64,000 bases of DNA from JANMMJ01 sp031373255 (GTDB lineage Bacteria > Pseudomonadota > Alphaproteobacteria > Rhizobiales > Aestuariivirgaceae): positions 1 to 64,000 of the forward strand of contig JANMMJ010000246.1 in assembly GCA_031373255.1 (NCBI GenBank). The letters run 5' to 3'. Both the position numbers and the translations under genes were made by a program. Below are positions 8,442 through 16,547 of the stretch, piece by piece; within the stretch, counting starts at the first letter, position 1, and each line of letters opens with the position of its first letter. The notes under the pieces are model-generated. The model did no database searches. It saw only the letters and a program-made list of their open reading frames with translations, and was not told the DNA's origin.

Positions 8442-8873
8442 TCAATCCGGGTGAATCACACCCTTCTTGAGGATGATGTTTCCATAAAGCCGCCGCTCGC
8501 CCGAAGCAACGATGGTATGGGCTGCCTTGACGCGGGTGTAGAAGGCTTCGCCGACCAGCGCCGTGATCGATTGCCTTGGTTCGTGGCGCTTGAGGATTTT
8601 CGAGAATTCTTCGAAGATCGGTTCGATGCGCGCGGCATCGCCCTTGGCTGCCGGGCGGAACACAGCTTGCGGCACATGGTCGTCGATCGGCATGACCGAC
8701 AGGATGGCATCCATGATGCGCGTTGCGTCATGGCCATCCATGCGCACCAGCCGCCTGGCGTCCGTTTCCGCGGGATAGTTTCCGTCGACAATGGCGATCT
8801 CGTCGCCGTGACCCATTGCGCGGAGCGCGCGCAGCAGATCGGGACTGAGCAGGGGGTCGAGACCCTTCAGCAT
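8442..8873 (-). CDS. RbsD/FucU family sugar mutarotase
   Basis: This 143-residue protein begins MLKGLDPLLSPDLLRALRAM followed by GHGDEIAIVDGNYPAE, the signature of FucU/RbsD. These enzymes speed up the interconversion of anomers or pyranose and furanose forms (fucose, ribose) so that a transporter or kinase receives the right form. The catalytic His and Asp of the GHGDE motif are present, and the C-terminal VASGERRLYGNIILKKGVI is typical of FucU. ATG 8873 directly abuts the stop of the ROK regulator gene (TAA-ATG). Next to frcBCA and pgi, a role on fructose or a related sugar is likely but not shown. Confidence 0.88.
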   Translation of the reverse strand: MLKGLDPLLSPDLLRALRAMGHGDEIAIVDGNYPAETDARRLVRMDGHDATRIMDAILSVMPIDDHVPQAVFRPAAKGDAARIEPIFEEFSKILKRHEPRQSITALVGEAFYTRVKAAHTIVASGERRLYGNIILKKGVIHPD

Positions 8874-10103
8874 TTACAGGACTCCCTTGAACAGCACGTC
8901 GCGGTCGATGATGAAATTGGCGAACAGCGGCAGGCTGGCAGCGCCCATGGCCCGGGCATCGCTGCCGATGATGCCGCCCTCGACGGTGAAGCTGCTGATT
9001 CCCTGCATGTTGACGTTTCTCAGCGCCGTCCGTGTTGCGTCCACCAGCCGGTCCCGCACCAGGGCCGGCATGGCTCCATCGATCACCATGGCCGAACAAT
9101 CGAGCACGCTGGCAGCACCCGCCATGGCATGGGCAAGCCCCTGGGCGGCGGTCTTGATCCATTTGCCGAGATGAGGTTCGGCATCCGACCAGTCATCGCT
9201 GTTTTGCCACAGCAGTGCTGGCGTCTTGCCGGTCTTCTGCATGTCCTGTTCGAGAACGTAGAGGGATGCGGTGCGGATGAGTTGTTCAGACCCGCCTTTT
9301 GCTGAAGGAACCGGAAACGAACCGAGCGCCCCCGCATTGCCGCGCCGCCCCTGGTACAGCGTTCCCTCGATGACGATGCCGCCGCCAATGAAATAGCCGA
9401 GGTAGAAATACGCGAAGTTACGAAGTTCCTGTCCCTTGCCGAACAGCAGTTCGGCTGCGCAGGCCGCGGTGGCGTCATTGCAGAAATGCACCGGCCATTC
9501 GACCAGGCTGGCGATCTCCGCCTGGAGGTCGAAATCGCGCCAGCCTTCCAGCACATCGTGCGGCGCGCCAAGTTCTTCTTCCCAGTTCCACAGTTCGAAA
9601 GGTGCGGCGATGCCAAGTCCTGAGATGCGTTGCCGCTGCTTCGGTTTGAGATCGGCTGTGAGTTGCTCAAGTTCGTGCTTGACGAATCCGAGCAGGTCTT
9701 TCGGGGCGGGAAATTTGTAGGGTTGGTGCAACGTCTTGCGTACCTGGCCCGCGAGATCGAGCAGTACCAGGTCACTCGAGCGCCGTCCGACCTTGAGGCC
9801 GATCGAATAGGCGCCATCGGGATTGAGCGAGAATGGTACCAGGGGTTGGCCGACCTTGCCGCGCTGCGGCGGGTTCTTGATGAGCAGTCCGTCAGCCTCA
9901 AGCTGCCGTACGATCACTGACACGGTCTGGGCCGAAAGCCCCGTGAGCTTGGCGATCTCCGCCTTTGGCAGTTCGCCATGGCGGCGGATCAGCGAGAGAG
10001 CCAGCCGCTCGTTGTAGACCCTGACGCCACTTTGCGACGAGCCGCGCGAATGCGCGGGATCCTCTGTCCCCGCAATACCGCCACCGGTCCCCGTCTCGTT
10101 CAC
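8874..10103 (-). CDS. ROK family transcriptional regulator (FrcR-like)
   Basis: The N-terminal winged helix-turn-helix (LPKAEIAKLTGLSAQTVSVIVRQLEADGLL) is followed by a ROK/ASKHA domain (YSIGLKVGRRSSDLVLLDL, later YFLGYFIGGGIVIEGTLYQGRRGNAG). The kinase zinc motif CxCG is missing, so it binds sugar without phosphorylating it, as in NagC/XylR/Mlc-type regulators. It is divergent from frcBCA, which is the usual place for the regulator FrcR in rhizobia, and is probably a fructose-responsive repressor of both directions. An AGGAG sits 5 bases before a TTG at 10109 and 11 before the GTG at 10103. I use GTG; the open frame reaches 10133. Confidence 0.85.
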   Translation of the reverse strand: MNETGTGGGIAGTEDPAHSRGSSQSGVRVYNERLALSLIRRHGELPKAEIAKLTGLSAQTVSVIVRQLEADGLLIKNPPQRGKVGQPLVPFSLNPDGAYSIGLKVGRRSSDLVLLDLAGQVRKTLHQPYKFPAPKDLLGFVKHELEQLTADLKPKQRQRISGLGIAAPFELWNWEEELGAPHDVLEGWRDFDLQAEIASLVEWPVHFCNDATAACAAELLFGKGQELRNFAYFYLGYFIGGGIVIEGTLYQGRRGNAGALGSFPVPSAKGGSEQLIRTASLYVLEQDMQKTGKTPALLWQNSDDWSDAEPHLGKWIKTAAQGLAHAMAGAASVLDCSAMVIDGAMPALVRDRLVDATRTALRNVNMQGISSFTVEGGIIGSDARAMGAASLPLFANFIIDRDVLFKGVL

Positions 10104-10157
10104 GGCCAAATTTTCTCCTGATGCCCCGGTCAAAGCTTCTCGCAGCCACTGTCACGT

Positions 10158-10217
10158 GTCAATAAGTAAATCCGCATGATTTATCTATTGACTCATAATC
10201 CGGTTTAAGACCATGAT
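10158..10217 (+). promoter_or_regulatory. frcB promoter region with candidate ROK operator
   Basis: In the divergent gap between the ROK regulator and frcB, an imperfect inverted repeat AGTAAATC-N5-GATTTATC lies at 10165-10185 (core AAATC at 10168-10172 and GATTT at 10178-10182). Right after it come a -35-like TTGACT (10188-10193) and a -10-like CATGAT (10212-10217) with an 18-base spacer. AT-rich inverted repeats next to promoters are usual for ROK repressors. The pairing of site and protein is inference. Confidence 0.45.
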
Positions 10218-10318
10218 GCTGGCGAGTGCGATGCGTGAGCCGATCACGCGCCGCACCGCCACTACGCAAGCTCGTCAATTCACCCCCTCAAACGGGGAAG
10301 TTCCATGGGAGGATCTAC

Positions 10319-11344
10319 GTGAAGTCTATTCTGAAAACCGCTCTTCTTGGCGCCGCCTTCATCGGTTTCGCCGCAACGGCACCAGCTCAGGCGGCCGGCA
10401 TTGGCGCCTGCCTCATCACCAAGACCGAAACCAACCCTTTCTTCGTCAAGATGAAGGAAGGCGCCCAGGCCAAGGCCGCCGAACTGGGCGTGGACATCAA
10501 GGCCTATGCCGGCAAGGATGACGGCGACTACGAGGGCCAGATCGCGGCCGTTGAAACCTGCATCGCCGACGGCGCCAAGGGCATCCTGATCACGCCTTCG
10601 AACTCCAAGACCCTTGTTCCGATCCTCAAGAAGGCCCGCGATGCCGGCATTCTGGTGATCGCCCTCGACACGCCGATGGATCCCATCGACGCCGCCGACC
10701 AGACCATGGCCACCGACAACTTCCAGGCCGGCTTTCTGATCGGTGCCTACGCCAAGGCCAAGATGGGCGATGCCGCCAAGGACGCCAAAATCGGCTTCCT
10801 CGACATTAACCCGCAGCAAGTCACCGTCGATGTTCTCCGTGACCAGGGATTTATGAAGGGCTTCGGCATCGACGTGAAGGACGTCAACGTCATCGGTGAC
10901 GAGGATGATCCGCGCATCGTTGGCCATGACTACACCAATGGCAACCCGGAAGGCGGCCGCAAGGCCATGGAGAACCTTCTCCAGATCAACCCGGACATCA
11001 ACGTGATCCACACCATCAATGAACCGGCAGCCGCCGGCGCCTATGAAGCGCTGAAGGCCGTCGGCAAGGAAGGCCAGGTACTGATCATGTCCGTTGACGG
11101 CGGTTGTCCTGGTGTCAAGGATGTGGCGGCCGGCGTCATCGGCGGCACCTCGCAGCAGTATCCGCTGCTGATGGCGTCGCTCGGCGTGGAAGCGATCAAG
11201 AAGTTCGCCGACACCGGCGAGAAGCCCGGCGTGACCGAAGGCAAGAACTTCTTCGATACGGGTGTGGCGCTGATCACCGACAAGCCGGTTGATGGCGTTC
11301 CTTCGATCGACACGAAGGAAGGCCTGGCCAAGTGCTGGGGTTGA
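10319..11344 (+). CDS. frcB: Sugar ABC transporter substrate-binding protein, FrcB-like
   Basis: This 341-residue periplasmic binding protein of the ribose/fructose (CUT2) class begins with a Sec signal peptide (hydrophobic TALLGAAFIGFAATA, cleavage near AQA-AG). The mature part carries ACLITKTETNPFFVKMKEGA, ATDNFQAGFLIG, DEDDPRIVGHDYTNGNPEGG and HTINEPAAAGAYEALK, which I recognise from FrcB of Sinorhizobium. It captures fructose, and possibly ribose or mannose. GTG 10319 is the start: GGGAGGA lies 5 bases before it and the signal peptide begins there, while the open frame runs 31 meaningless codons further. It is first in the frcBCA operon, with a hairpin just after the stop. Confidence 0.93.
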   Translation: MKSILKTALLGAAFIGFAATAPAQAAGIGACLITKTETNPFFVKMKEGAQAKAAELGVDIKAYAGKDDGDYEGQIAAVETCIADGAKGILITPSNSKTLVPILKKARDAGILVIALDTPMDPIDAADQTMATDNFQAGFLIGAYAKAKMGDAAKDAKIGFLDINPQQVTVDVLRDQGFMKGFGIDVKDVNVIGDEDDPRIVGHDYTNGNPEGGRKAMENLLQINPDINVIHTINEPAAAGAYEALKAVGKEGQVLIMSVDGGCPGVKDVAAGVIGGTSQQYPLLMASLGVEAIKKFADTGEKPGVTEGKNFFDTGVALITDKPVDGVPSIDTKEGLAKCWG

Positions 11345-11380
11345 TCTCAAGACCAATTCAGTTATCATAACTCTAAACGA

Positions 11381-11404
11381 GGGCGGCTTTCGTGGCCGCC
11401 CTTT
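11381..11404 (+). terminator. Intercistronic hairpin between frcB and frcC
   Basis: GGGCGGC (11381-11387) and GCCGCCC (11395-11401) form a perfect 7-bp GC stem with a 7-base loop, followed by only TTT. This looks like a partial terminator or a 3'-end stabiliser that keeps binding-protein mRNA above permease mRNA, as in many ABC operons. frcC begins 47 bases later with its own ribosome binding site. Confidence 0.6.
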
Positions 11405-11447
11405 CCATAAATACAAGGCGCTGCAAGCGCTGCAAGGGAGATGGGGC

Positions 11448-12509
11448 ATGGCGCAAGCGCAGGAATTCGAAAAAGTTCTGAACCAGAGCGACACCGCCGT
11501 TGCCTCCTTCGATGATTCACACAAGTCGTTCCTGAAGCGCGCCCAGCACACGCTGCATTCGAACCAGGCAGCGGTGCCACTGATCGTGCTCATCGCCTCC
11601 GTGGCGATCTTCGGGCTTCTGGTCGGCGGCAAATTTTTCAACGCCTTTTCCCTCACGCTCATCATTCAGCAGGTCGCCATCGTCGGCATCGTCGGCGCGG
11701 CGCAGACGCTGGTCATCCTGACGGCGGGCATCGATCTTTCGGTCGGCGCGGTTATGGTGCTGTCGTCGGTTGTCATGGGCCAGTTCACCTTCCGCTATGG
11801 CATTCCCGTGCCCTTGGCGATTCTCTGTGGCCTCGGCTGCGGTGCGCTCTGCGGCTTCATCAATGGCTGGCTGATCGCCCACATGAAGCTGCCGCCTTTC
11901 ATCGTGACCTTGGGCTCGTGGCAGGTCTTCAACGCCACCAAGTACCTCTACTCGGCCAACGAAACCATCCGCACCCAGGACATCGAGGCTGAGGCACCGC
12001 TGCTTCAGTTCTTCGGCATACAGATCAAGCTGGGTGGCGCGGTGCTTACCCTAGGCGTCATCTTCATGGTGCTGCTGGTGATATTCCTGTGGTACGTGCT
12101 GAACTATACGGCATGGGGCAGACGCCTCTATGCGGTGGGCGACGATCCGGACGCGGCCGAGCTTGCGGGTGTGCCAGTCAAGCGCATGCTGCTCACCACT
12201 TACACGCTGTCAGGTCTGATCTGCGGCATGGCCGGCTGGGTTCTTATCGGCCGCATCGGCTCGGTGTCGCCGACGGCCGGCGAATTCGCCAACATCGAAT
12301 CGGTTACCGCCGTGGTGATCGGCGGCATCTCGCTGTTCGGCGGGCGCGGCTCTATCCTCGGCATGATCTTTGGGGCGCTGATCGTGGGTGTCTTCTCGCT
12401 GGGACTGCGCCTCTATGGCGCCGATGCCCAGTGGACCTATCTGTTGATCGGCGTTCTCATCATCGGCGCCGTTGCCGTCGACCAGTGGATCAGAAAGGTG
12501 GCAGGCTAA
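11448..12509 (+). CDS. frcC: Sugar ABC transporter permease, FrcC-like
   Basis: This 353-residue inner-membrane permease of the RbsC/FrcC family forms the channel for sugar uptake. After a ~45-residue cytoplasmic N-terminus there are about ten hydrophobic segments, beginning PLIVLIASVAIFGLLVG. The family hallmarks AQTLVILTAGIDLSVGAVM and LAGVPVKRMLLTTYTLSG (the EAA-like loop that contacts the ATPase) are present. The ATG at 11448 has AAGGGAG 7 bases upstream; a nearby ATG at 11441 is out of frame. It overlaps frcA by one base (TAATG). The unusually long N-terminal tail is also known in FrcC proteins. Confidence 0.92.
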   Translation: MAQAQEFEKVLNQSDTAVASFDDSHKSFLKRAQHTLHSNQAAVPLIVLIASVAIFGLLVGGKFFNAFSLTLIIQQVAIVGIVGAAQTLVILTAGIDLSVGAVMVLSSVVMGQFTFRYGIPVPLAILCGLGCGALCGFINGWLIAHMKLPPFIVTLGSWQVFNATKYLYSANETIRTQDIEAEAPLLQFFGIQIKLGGAVLTLGVIFMVLLVIFLWYVLNYTAWGRRLYAVGDDPDAAELAGVPVKRMLLTTYTLSGLICGMAGWVLIGRIGSVSPTAGEFANIESVTAVVIGGISLFGGRGSILGMIFGALIVGVFSLGLRLYGADAQWTYLLIGVLIIGAVAVDQWIRKVAG

Positions 12510-13288
12510 TGTCCCAGGAACCGTTCCTCACTTGCCGCGGCCTCGTCAAGCGCTATGGCCGCGTCACCGCCCTCGATCAGGCGGACTTCGATCTCTATCC
12601 CGGCGAAATACTCGCCGTGATTGGCGACAACGGTGCCGGCAAGTCGTCGCTCATCAAGGCGATCTGCGGCGCCGTGACCCCCGACGAAGGCGAGATCAAG
12701 CTCGAAGGCAAGGTCCTGAACTTCAAGTCGCCGATGGACGCCCGCAATGCCGGCATCGAAACGGTCTACCAGAACCTCGCCCTGTCTCCGGCGCTCTCGA
12801 TTTCCGACAACATGTTCCTCGGCCGGGAGATCCGCAAGGACGGCATCATGGGATCGGTTTTCCGCATGCTCGACCGCGGTATCATGGAAAAGCGCGCCCG
12901 CGAGAAGTTGACCGAGCTTGGCCTGCTGACCATCCAGAACATCAGCCAGGCGGTGGAAACCCTGTCCGGCGGCCAGCGCCAGGGCGTTGCCGTGGCCAGA
13001 GCCGCGGCCTTCGGGTCGAAAGTCGTCATCATGGACGAGCCGACGGCAGCGCTCGGCGTCAAGGAATCGCGCCGCGTGCTCGAGCTGATCCTCGACGTGA
13101 AGCGCCGCGGCCTGCCCATCGTGCTGATTTCGCATAACATGCCGCATGTTTTCGAAGTGGCTGACCGCATCCACATCCATCGCCTCGGACGAAGGCTTTG
13201 CACCGTCAATCCGAAGGATTACTCGATGTCCGACGCCGTGGCGCTGATGACCGGCGCCAAGGCCCCGCCGCCAGAGCTGCTGAATTGA
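12509..13288 (+). CDS. frcA: Sugar ABC transporter ATP-binding protein, FrcA-like
   Basis: This 259-residue ATPase powers FrcBC. Walker A is GDNGAGKSSLIK, the signature is LSGGQRQGVAVARA, Walker B is KVVIMDEPTAALG, and the switch His lies in LISHNMPHV. Unlike RbsA-type proteins it has only one nucleotide-binding domain, as in FrcA of Sinorhizobium, so it should act as a homodimer. ATG 12509 overlaps the frcC stop. No frcK kinase gene follows; the ROK fructokinase at 3113-4009 may take that role. The sequence immediately downstream holds a new promoter and then a terminator. Confidence 0.93.
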   Translation: MSQEPFLTCRGLVKRYGRVTALDQADFDLYPGEILAVIGDNGAGKSSLIKAICGAVTPDEGEIKLEGKVLNFKSPMDARNAGIETVYQNLALSPALSISDNMFLGREIRKDGIMGSVFRMLDRGIMEKRAREKLTELGLLTIQNISQAVETLSGGQRQGVAVARAAAFGSKVVIMDEPTAALGVKESRRVLELILDVKRRGLPIVLISHNMPHVFEVADRIHIHRLGRRLCTVNPKDYSMSDAVALMTGAKAPPPELLN

Positions 13289-13304
13289 TTTGGAAAATTA
13301 ATCC

Positions 13305-13333
13305 TTGACATAGGATTTAAAACTAGTTATCTA
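13305..13333 (+). promoter_or_regulatory. Sigma70-type promoter downstream of frcA
   Basis: A perfect -35 TTGACA (13305-13310) is followed after 17 bases by TATCTA (13328-13333). It points rightwards, yet no plus-strand gene follows before the terminator at 13375-13403, so it would make a transcript of about 65-75 bases. Confidence 0.5.
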
Positions 13334-13335
13334 TG

Positions 13336-13410
13336 CCCCATGATGAGTGTGCTCTGGGGTATATGGGGAAGAACGGCGAGGCAGGTGGAAACCCTGCTTC
13401 GCCTTCTTGT
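13336..13410 (+). ncRNA. Candidate small RNA between frcA and chaC-like gene
   Basis: Between a TTGACA promoter and an intrinsic terminator lie ~75 bases without a reading frame. The segment can fold into a 5' hairpin (CCCCA at 13336-13340 with TGGGG at 13354-13358), a purine-rich single-stranded stretch, and the terminator hairpin. The promoter-hairpin-terminator layout of ~75 bases is that of short alphaproteobacterial trans-acting RNAs such as the suhB/mmgR family; I cannot confirm family membership by eye. With TATCTA as -10 the start would fall near 13340, which would clip the first hairpin. It could instead be only the 3' end of the frc operon. Confidence 0.45.
13375..13410 (+). terminator. 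Rho-independent terminator
   Basis: An 11-bp stem with one G-U pair (GGCGAGGCAGG at 13375-13385 with CCTGCTTCGCC at 13393-13403) and a 7-base loop is followed by TTCTTGTTT. It ends plus-strand transcription from frcBCA and the candidate small RNA, just before the convergent chaC-like gene. Confidence 0.8.
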
Positions 13411-13411
13411 T

Positions 13412-14101
13412 TCACAGCTTGGTAATCTCCTCGGCCACCAGTTTCTGCAGCCGCCACAGGTTGCGGTCGCGGATGCCGAATTCATCGAGATGGTTGACGG
13501 TATTGAACAGGTATTCCGCGCCGGAGCCCCAGTGGCCGGCGGCCCGCGCCAGCGTCCGCACGACCTCGTCCTCGGGAATCCGGGGACTGTATGCGGGATT
13601 TGTCCGGCTTGCCGTGAAGGCCAGCGCCCGCAACCGCCCGCTGTTGCCGATCACACTGTGCCAGCGCGGTTCGTTGCCGGGCGGCTTGTAAGTGATCTCG
13701 CGGCGCAGCAGGCGGACGATCTGCCCTGCGATATTCTCCGGCGGCAGCCGGTAGGCGATGCCGCGGCAACTGCCTCCGCGGTCGATGGCCATCATCAGGC
13801 CCGGCATCTCCGGCGTTCCGCGCCAGCGCGTGATTCTGAGGCAGAAAGACCGGTGCCACCCCGGCAGTGTCGCTGGCGTGTGATCGACGAAGTCGAAGTC
13901 CGGTTTCCAGATCAGCGAACCCGAGGCGAACAGCCAGGCAGGCGCGTTCCCAAGCGTATCGGCAAGCTGCTGCGCCAGGCCTTCATAATCGCCGTCGGTC
14001 ATCAGCGCGCGGTCTGCTGCCGGACCAGGATCGGGCGCAACGCGGTGGACCCGCGCCACCAGTTCCGGCGTCAGCGCCATGGCCGATTTTCTGCCCGGCA
14101 T
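13412..14101 (-). CDS. Gamma-glutamylcyclotransferase, ChaC-like
   Basis: This 229-residue protein has the ChaC family hallmarks: the substrate loop WLFASGSLIWKPDFDF (consensus YGSLIW), HRSFCLRITRWRGT, and the catalytic Glu region in RLPPENIAGQIVRLLRREI. ChaC enzymes cleave gamma-glutamyl peptides such as glutathione to 5-oxoproline. The expected Y of YGSLIW is A-S-G here. I chose ATG 14101, with GGAG 7 bases upstream; an ATG at 14080 is possible. It is a single gene, convergent with the frc operon and divergent from prfC. Confidence 0.85.
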   Translation of the reverse strand: MPGRKSAMALTPELVARVHRVAPDPGPAADRALMTDGDYEGLAQQLADTLGNAPAWLFASGSLIWKPDFDFVDHTPATLPGWHRSFCLRITRWRGTPEMPGLMMAIDRGGSCRGIAYRLPPENIAGQIVRLLRREITYKPPGNEPRWHSVIGNSGRLRALAFTASRTNPAYSPRIPEDEVVRTLARAAGHWGSGAEYLFNTVNHLDEFGIRDRNLWRLQKLVAEEITKL

Positions 14102-14231
14102 CGCGTTCTCCAAGCAATAACGCCTCAGGCTAGACCACGACCTGATCGTTGCCAATCGCTCCATTCGCCCCGTGACAAACCCGGCGGAAATCCTTACCTA
14201 GCAGGTCTGAAATTCCATCCCCGGAGACCCA

Positions 14232-15821
14232 TTGTCCACGACCCCAATCGAAAGCGAAGTGGCGCGCAGGCGCACCTTTGCGATCATCTCGCATCCTGAT
14301 GCCGGCAAGACCACGCTCACCGAAAAACTGTTGCTCTTCGGCGGCGCCATTCAGCTTGCAGGCCAGGTGCGCGCCAAGGGCGACCGCCGTCGCACCCGCT
14401 CCGACTGGATGTCGATCGAGCGGGCGCGCGGCATTTCCGTCGTCACCTCGGTGATGACCTTCGAATATGGCGGCTGCGTCTTCAATCTTCTCGACACACC
14501 TGGCCACGAGGATTTCTCCGAGGATACCTACAGAACCCTCACCGCCGTTGATGCCGCCGTGATGGTGATCGATGCCGCCAAGGGCATCGAGGCGAGAACG
14601 AGGAAGCTGTTCGAGATCTGCCGCTTGCGCGACATTCCGATCATCACATTCGTCAACAAGATGGACCGCGAAGCCCAGGAGCCATTGGACCTGCTTGACG
14701 AAATCGAGAAGGCGCTGGCGCTCACCACGTCACCGCTCGTCTGGCCGATAGGCCGCGGCCGGGAATTTGCCGGCACCTATGATCTGCAAACACCGCGCGT
14801 GCGCCGCCTCGAGCAGGATCCCGCCGGCGTGCCTGTTTCAGGTCCGGACGATCCCGCACTCGACTCAATTCTGCCGGCGGAACTGCTGCGCGGCTGGCGC
14901 GAGGAAATCTCGCTGGTCAAGGAGGCGTGCAATCCCTTTGACTCCGGCGCCTTTCGCGAGGGCCATCTGACACCGGTGTTCTTTGGCTCGGCCCTGAAGA
15001 ATTTTGGCGTGCGCGACCTCCTCGATGCATTGATTGCCCACGCACCGCCGCCCCGCGACCAGGCCGCCATGACCCGCACCGTTCATGCGACGGAGCCGCA
15101 GATGAGCGGCATTGTCTTCAAGATACAAGCCAACATGGACCCCAATCACCGCGACCGCATCGCCTTCATGCGGCTGTGTTCGGGAAAGCTCAGCCGTGGC
15201 ATGAAGGCCAAGATCGTGCGCACCGGCAAGTTCATGACGCTGTCCTCGCCGCAATTCTTCTTTGCCCAGGATCGCTCCATTGCCGATGAAGCCTTTGCCG
15301 GCGACGTAGTCGGCATCCCCAATCACGGCACCCTGAGGATCGGGGATACACTGAGCGAGGGCGAGGACATCAAATTCACCGGCATTCCGAGTTTTGCTCC
15401 CGAAATTCTCAGCCGTGTCAAACTCTCCGATCCGATGAAGGCCAAGAAATTGCGCTCGGCGCTTGAAGAGCTTGCGGAAGAGGGCGTGGTTCAGCTTTTC
15501 ATTCCCAATGATGGCTCGCCGGCCATTGTCGGCGTTGTCGGAGCACTCCAGCTTGACGTGCTCGTCGACCGGCTTGCCAATGAATATGGCGTGCCGATTG
15601 CGTTTGAAACCACCCGCTTCGAAGTGATGCGCTGGATTGCCAGTGCTGAAGAAAAGAAGCTCGACGAATTTATTGCAGCCAACCGCTCGTCCATGGCGGC
15701 AGACCTCGATGGTGCTCCTGTTTTCATGGCGCAAAGCCAATTCTCGCTGAACTATGCGCTTGAGCGCGCCCCTGACATCCGCGCCACCGAGATCAAGGAA
15801 ATGCACCGCGATGCCGCCTGA
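14232..15821 (+). CDS. prfC: Peptide chain release factor 3
   Basis: This 529-residue translational GTPase recycles RF1/RF2 from the ribosome after peptide release. The G motifs are clear: SHPDAGKTTLTEK (G1), DTPGHEDFSEDTYR (G3) and FVNKMDRE (G4). RARGISVVTSVMTF matches the RF3-specific switch I, and the C-terminal region has QLDVLVDRLANEYG and MAQSQFSLNYALERAPDI. Length is normal. The start is a TTG with CCGGAG upstream; no in-frame ATG precedes the conserved ARRRTFAIISHPD. The stop overlaps the start of the DUF599-like gene by 11 bases. Confidence 0.96.
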   Translation: MSTTPIESEVARRRTFAIISHPDAGKTTLTEKLLLFGGAIQLAGQVRAKGDRRRTRSDWMSIERARGISVVTSVMTFEYGGCVFNLLDTPGHEDFSEDTYRTLTAVDAAVMVIDAAKGIEARTRKLFEICRLRDIPIITFVNKMDREAQEPLDLLDEIEKALALTTSPLVWPIGRGREFAGTYDLQTPRVRRLEQDPAGVPVSGPDDPALDSILPAELLRGWREEISLVKEACNPFDSGAFREGHLTPVFFGSALKNFGVRDLLDALIAHAPPPRDQAAMTRTVHATEPQMSGIVFKIQANMDPNHRDRIAFMRLCSGKLSRGMKAKIVRTGKFMTLSSPQFFFAQDRSIADEAFAGDVVGIPNHGTLRIGDTLSEGEDIKFTGIPSFAPEILSRVKLSDPMKAKKLRSALEELAEEGVVQLFIPNDGSPAIVGVVGALQLDVLVDRLANEYGVPIAFETTRFEVMRWIASAEEKKLDEFIAANRSSMAADLDGAPVFMAQSQFSLNYALERAPDIRATEIKEMHRDAA

Positions 15822-16521
15822 TCTCGACCTGCCAAGGATACTTGCAATCGCCCTGATCTTTGCGGCCTGGGCCTTCTACAGCCCGATCCTGAAGCTGATC
15901 GGGCGCGGCACGCTTAATCACCAGCTCCATGTCGTAAGACGAAGCTGGATGAACATGCTGCTGCGCACCCATCGCGATCATCGAACCTTCGATGGCCTGA
16001 TGATGGGCCACATCATGAATTCAATTTCGTTTTTTGGTTCCGCCACGCTGCTGGTGCTGGCGGGACTCGTTGGCTCGCTGGCCAATGTGCATGATCTCCA
16101 TGGCGTGGTGAGCGAGCTGAAATACATGGGACCGATGAGCATTGAGCTCTTCACGCTCTATCTCGCCATCGTCACGCTGTGTCTGGGCGTGTGCTTCTTC
16201 TCATTCGTCTACGCGCTGCGCAAACTTGCCTACACTCTTGCCATGATTGGCGGTCTTGGCGAAGCACCGGGCGACGACAAGTATTCGCAGATCATGGTCG
16301 CAGCAACCGCAACCGTTCTGACCGAAGCGGTGAAAAGCCTCAATAACGGCATTCGCGGCTACTATTTCGCCGTCTCGGCCCTATTCCTGTTTGTCGGACC
16401 CTACGTCTGCATGGTGGTAACGCTGCTCATGTCGAGCCTGCTCTATTTTCGCCAGGCCTTCTCGACCACCGCCGGAGCCATAGGCATCTATGTGGATGCA
16501 ATCGAGAAACGCGATGCCTGA
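15811..16521 (+). CDS. DUF599-like integral membrane protein
   Basis: This 236-residue protein has about four hydrophobic segments (LAIALIFAAWAFYSPILKL, ISFFGSATLLVLAGLVGSL, LYLAIVTLCLGVCFFSFVYAL, YYFAVSALFLFVGPYVCMVVTLL). It shows the RRSWM-N5-R-x-H-R pattern after the first one, which marks the DUF599 family. No biochemical function is established for the family. It overlaps prfC by 11 bases, so it is translated from the same message. The coupling to a release factor does not by itself suggest a role. Confidence 0.8.
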   Translation: MPPDLDLPRILAIALIFAAWAFYSPILKLIGRGTLNHQLHVVRRSWMNMLLRTHRDHRTFDGLMMGHIMNSISFFGSATLLVLAGLVGSLANVHDLHGVVSELKYMGPMSIELFTLYLAIVTLCLGVCFFSFVYALRKLAYTLAMIGGLGEAPGDDKYSQIMVAATATVLTEAVKSLNNGIRGYYFAVSALFLFVGPYVCMVVTLLMSSLLYFRQAFSTTAGAIGIYVDAIEKRDA

Positions 16522-16547
16522 CTGAGAAGCCCGAAGAGGAGGTGGCC

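Noticed and set aside
10280..11665. 461-residue minus-strand ORF opposite frcB/frcC
   Set aside because: Shadow of high-GC coding DNA; frcB is unmistakable on the plus strand.
13340..14299. 319-residue plus-strand ORF antisense to the ChaC-like gene
   Set aside because: Arg/Pro-rich shadow frame of a real gene; the strand opposite carries clear ChaC motifs.
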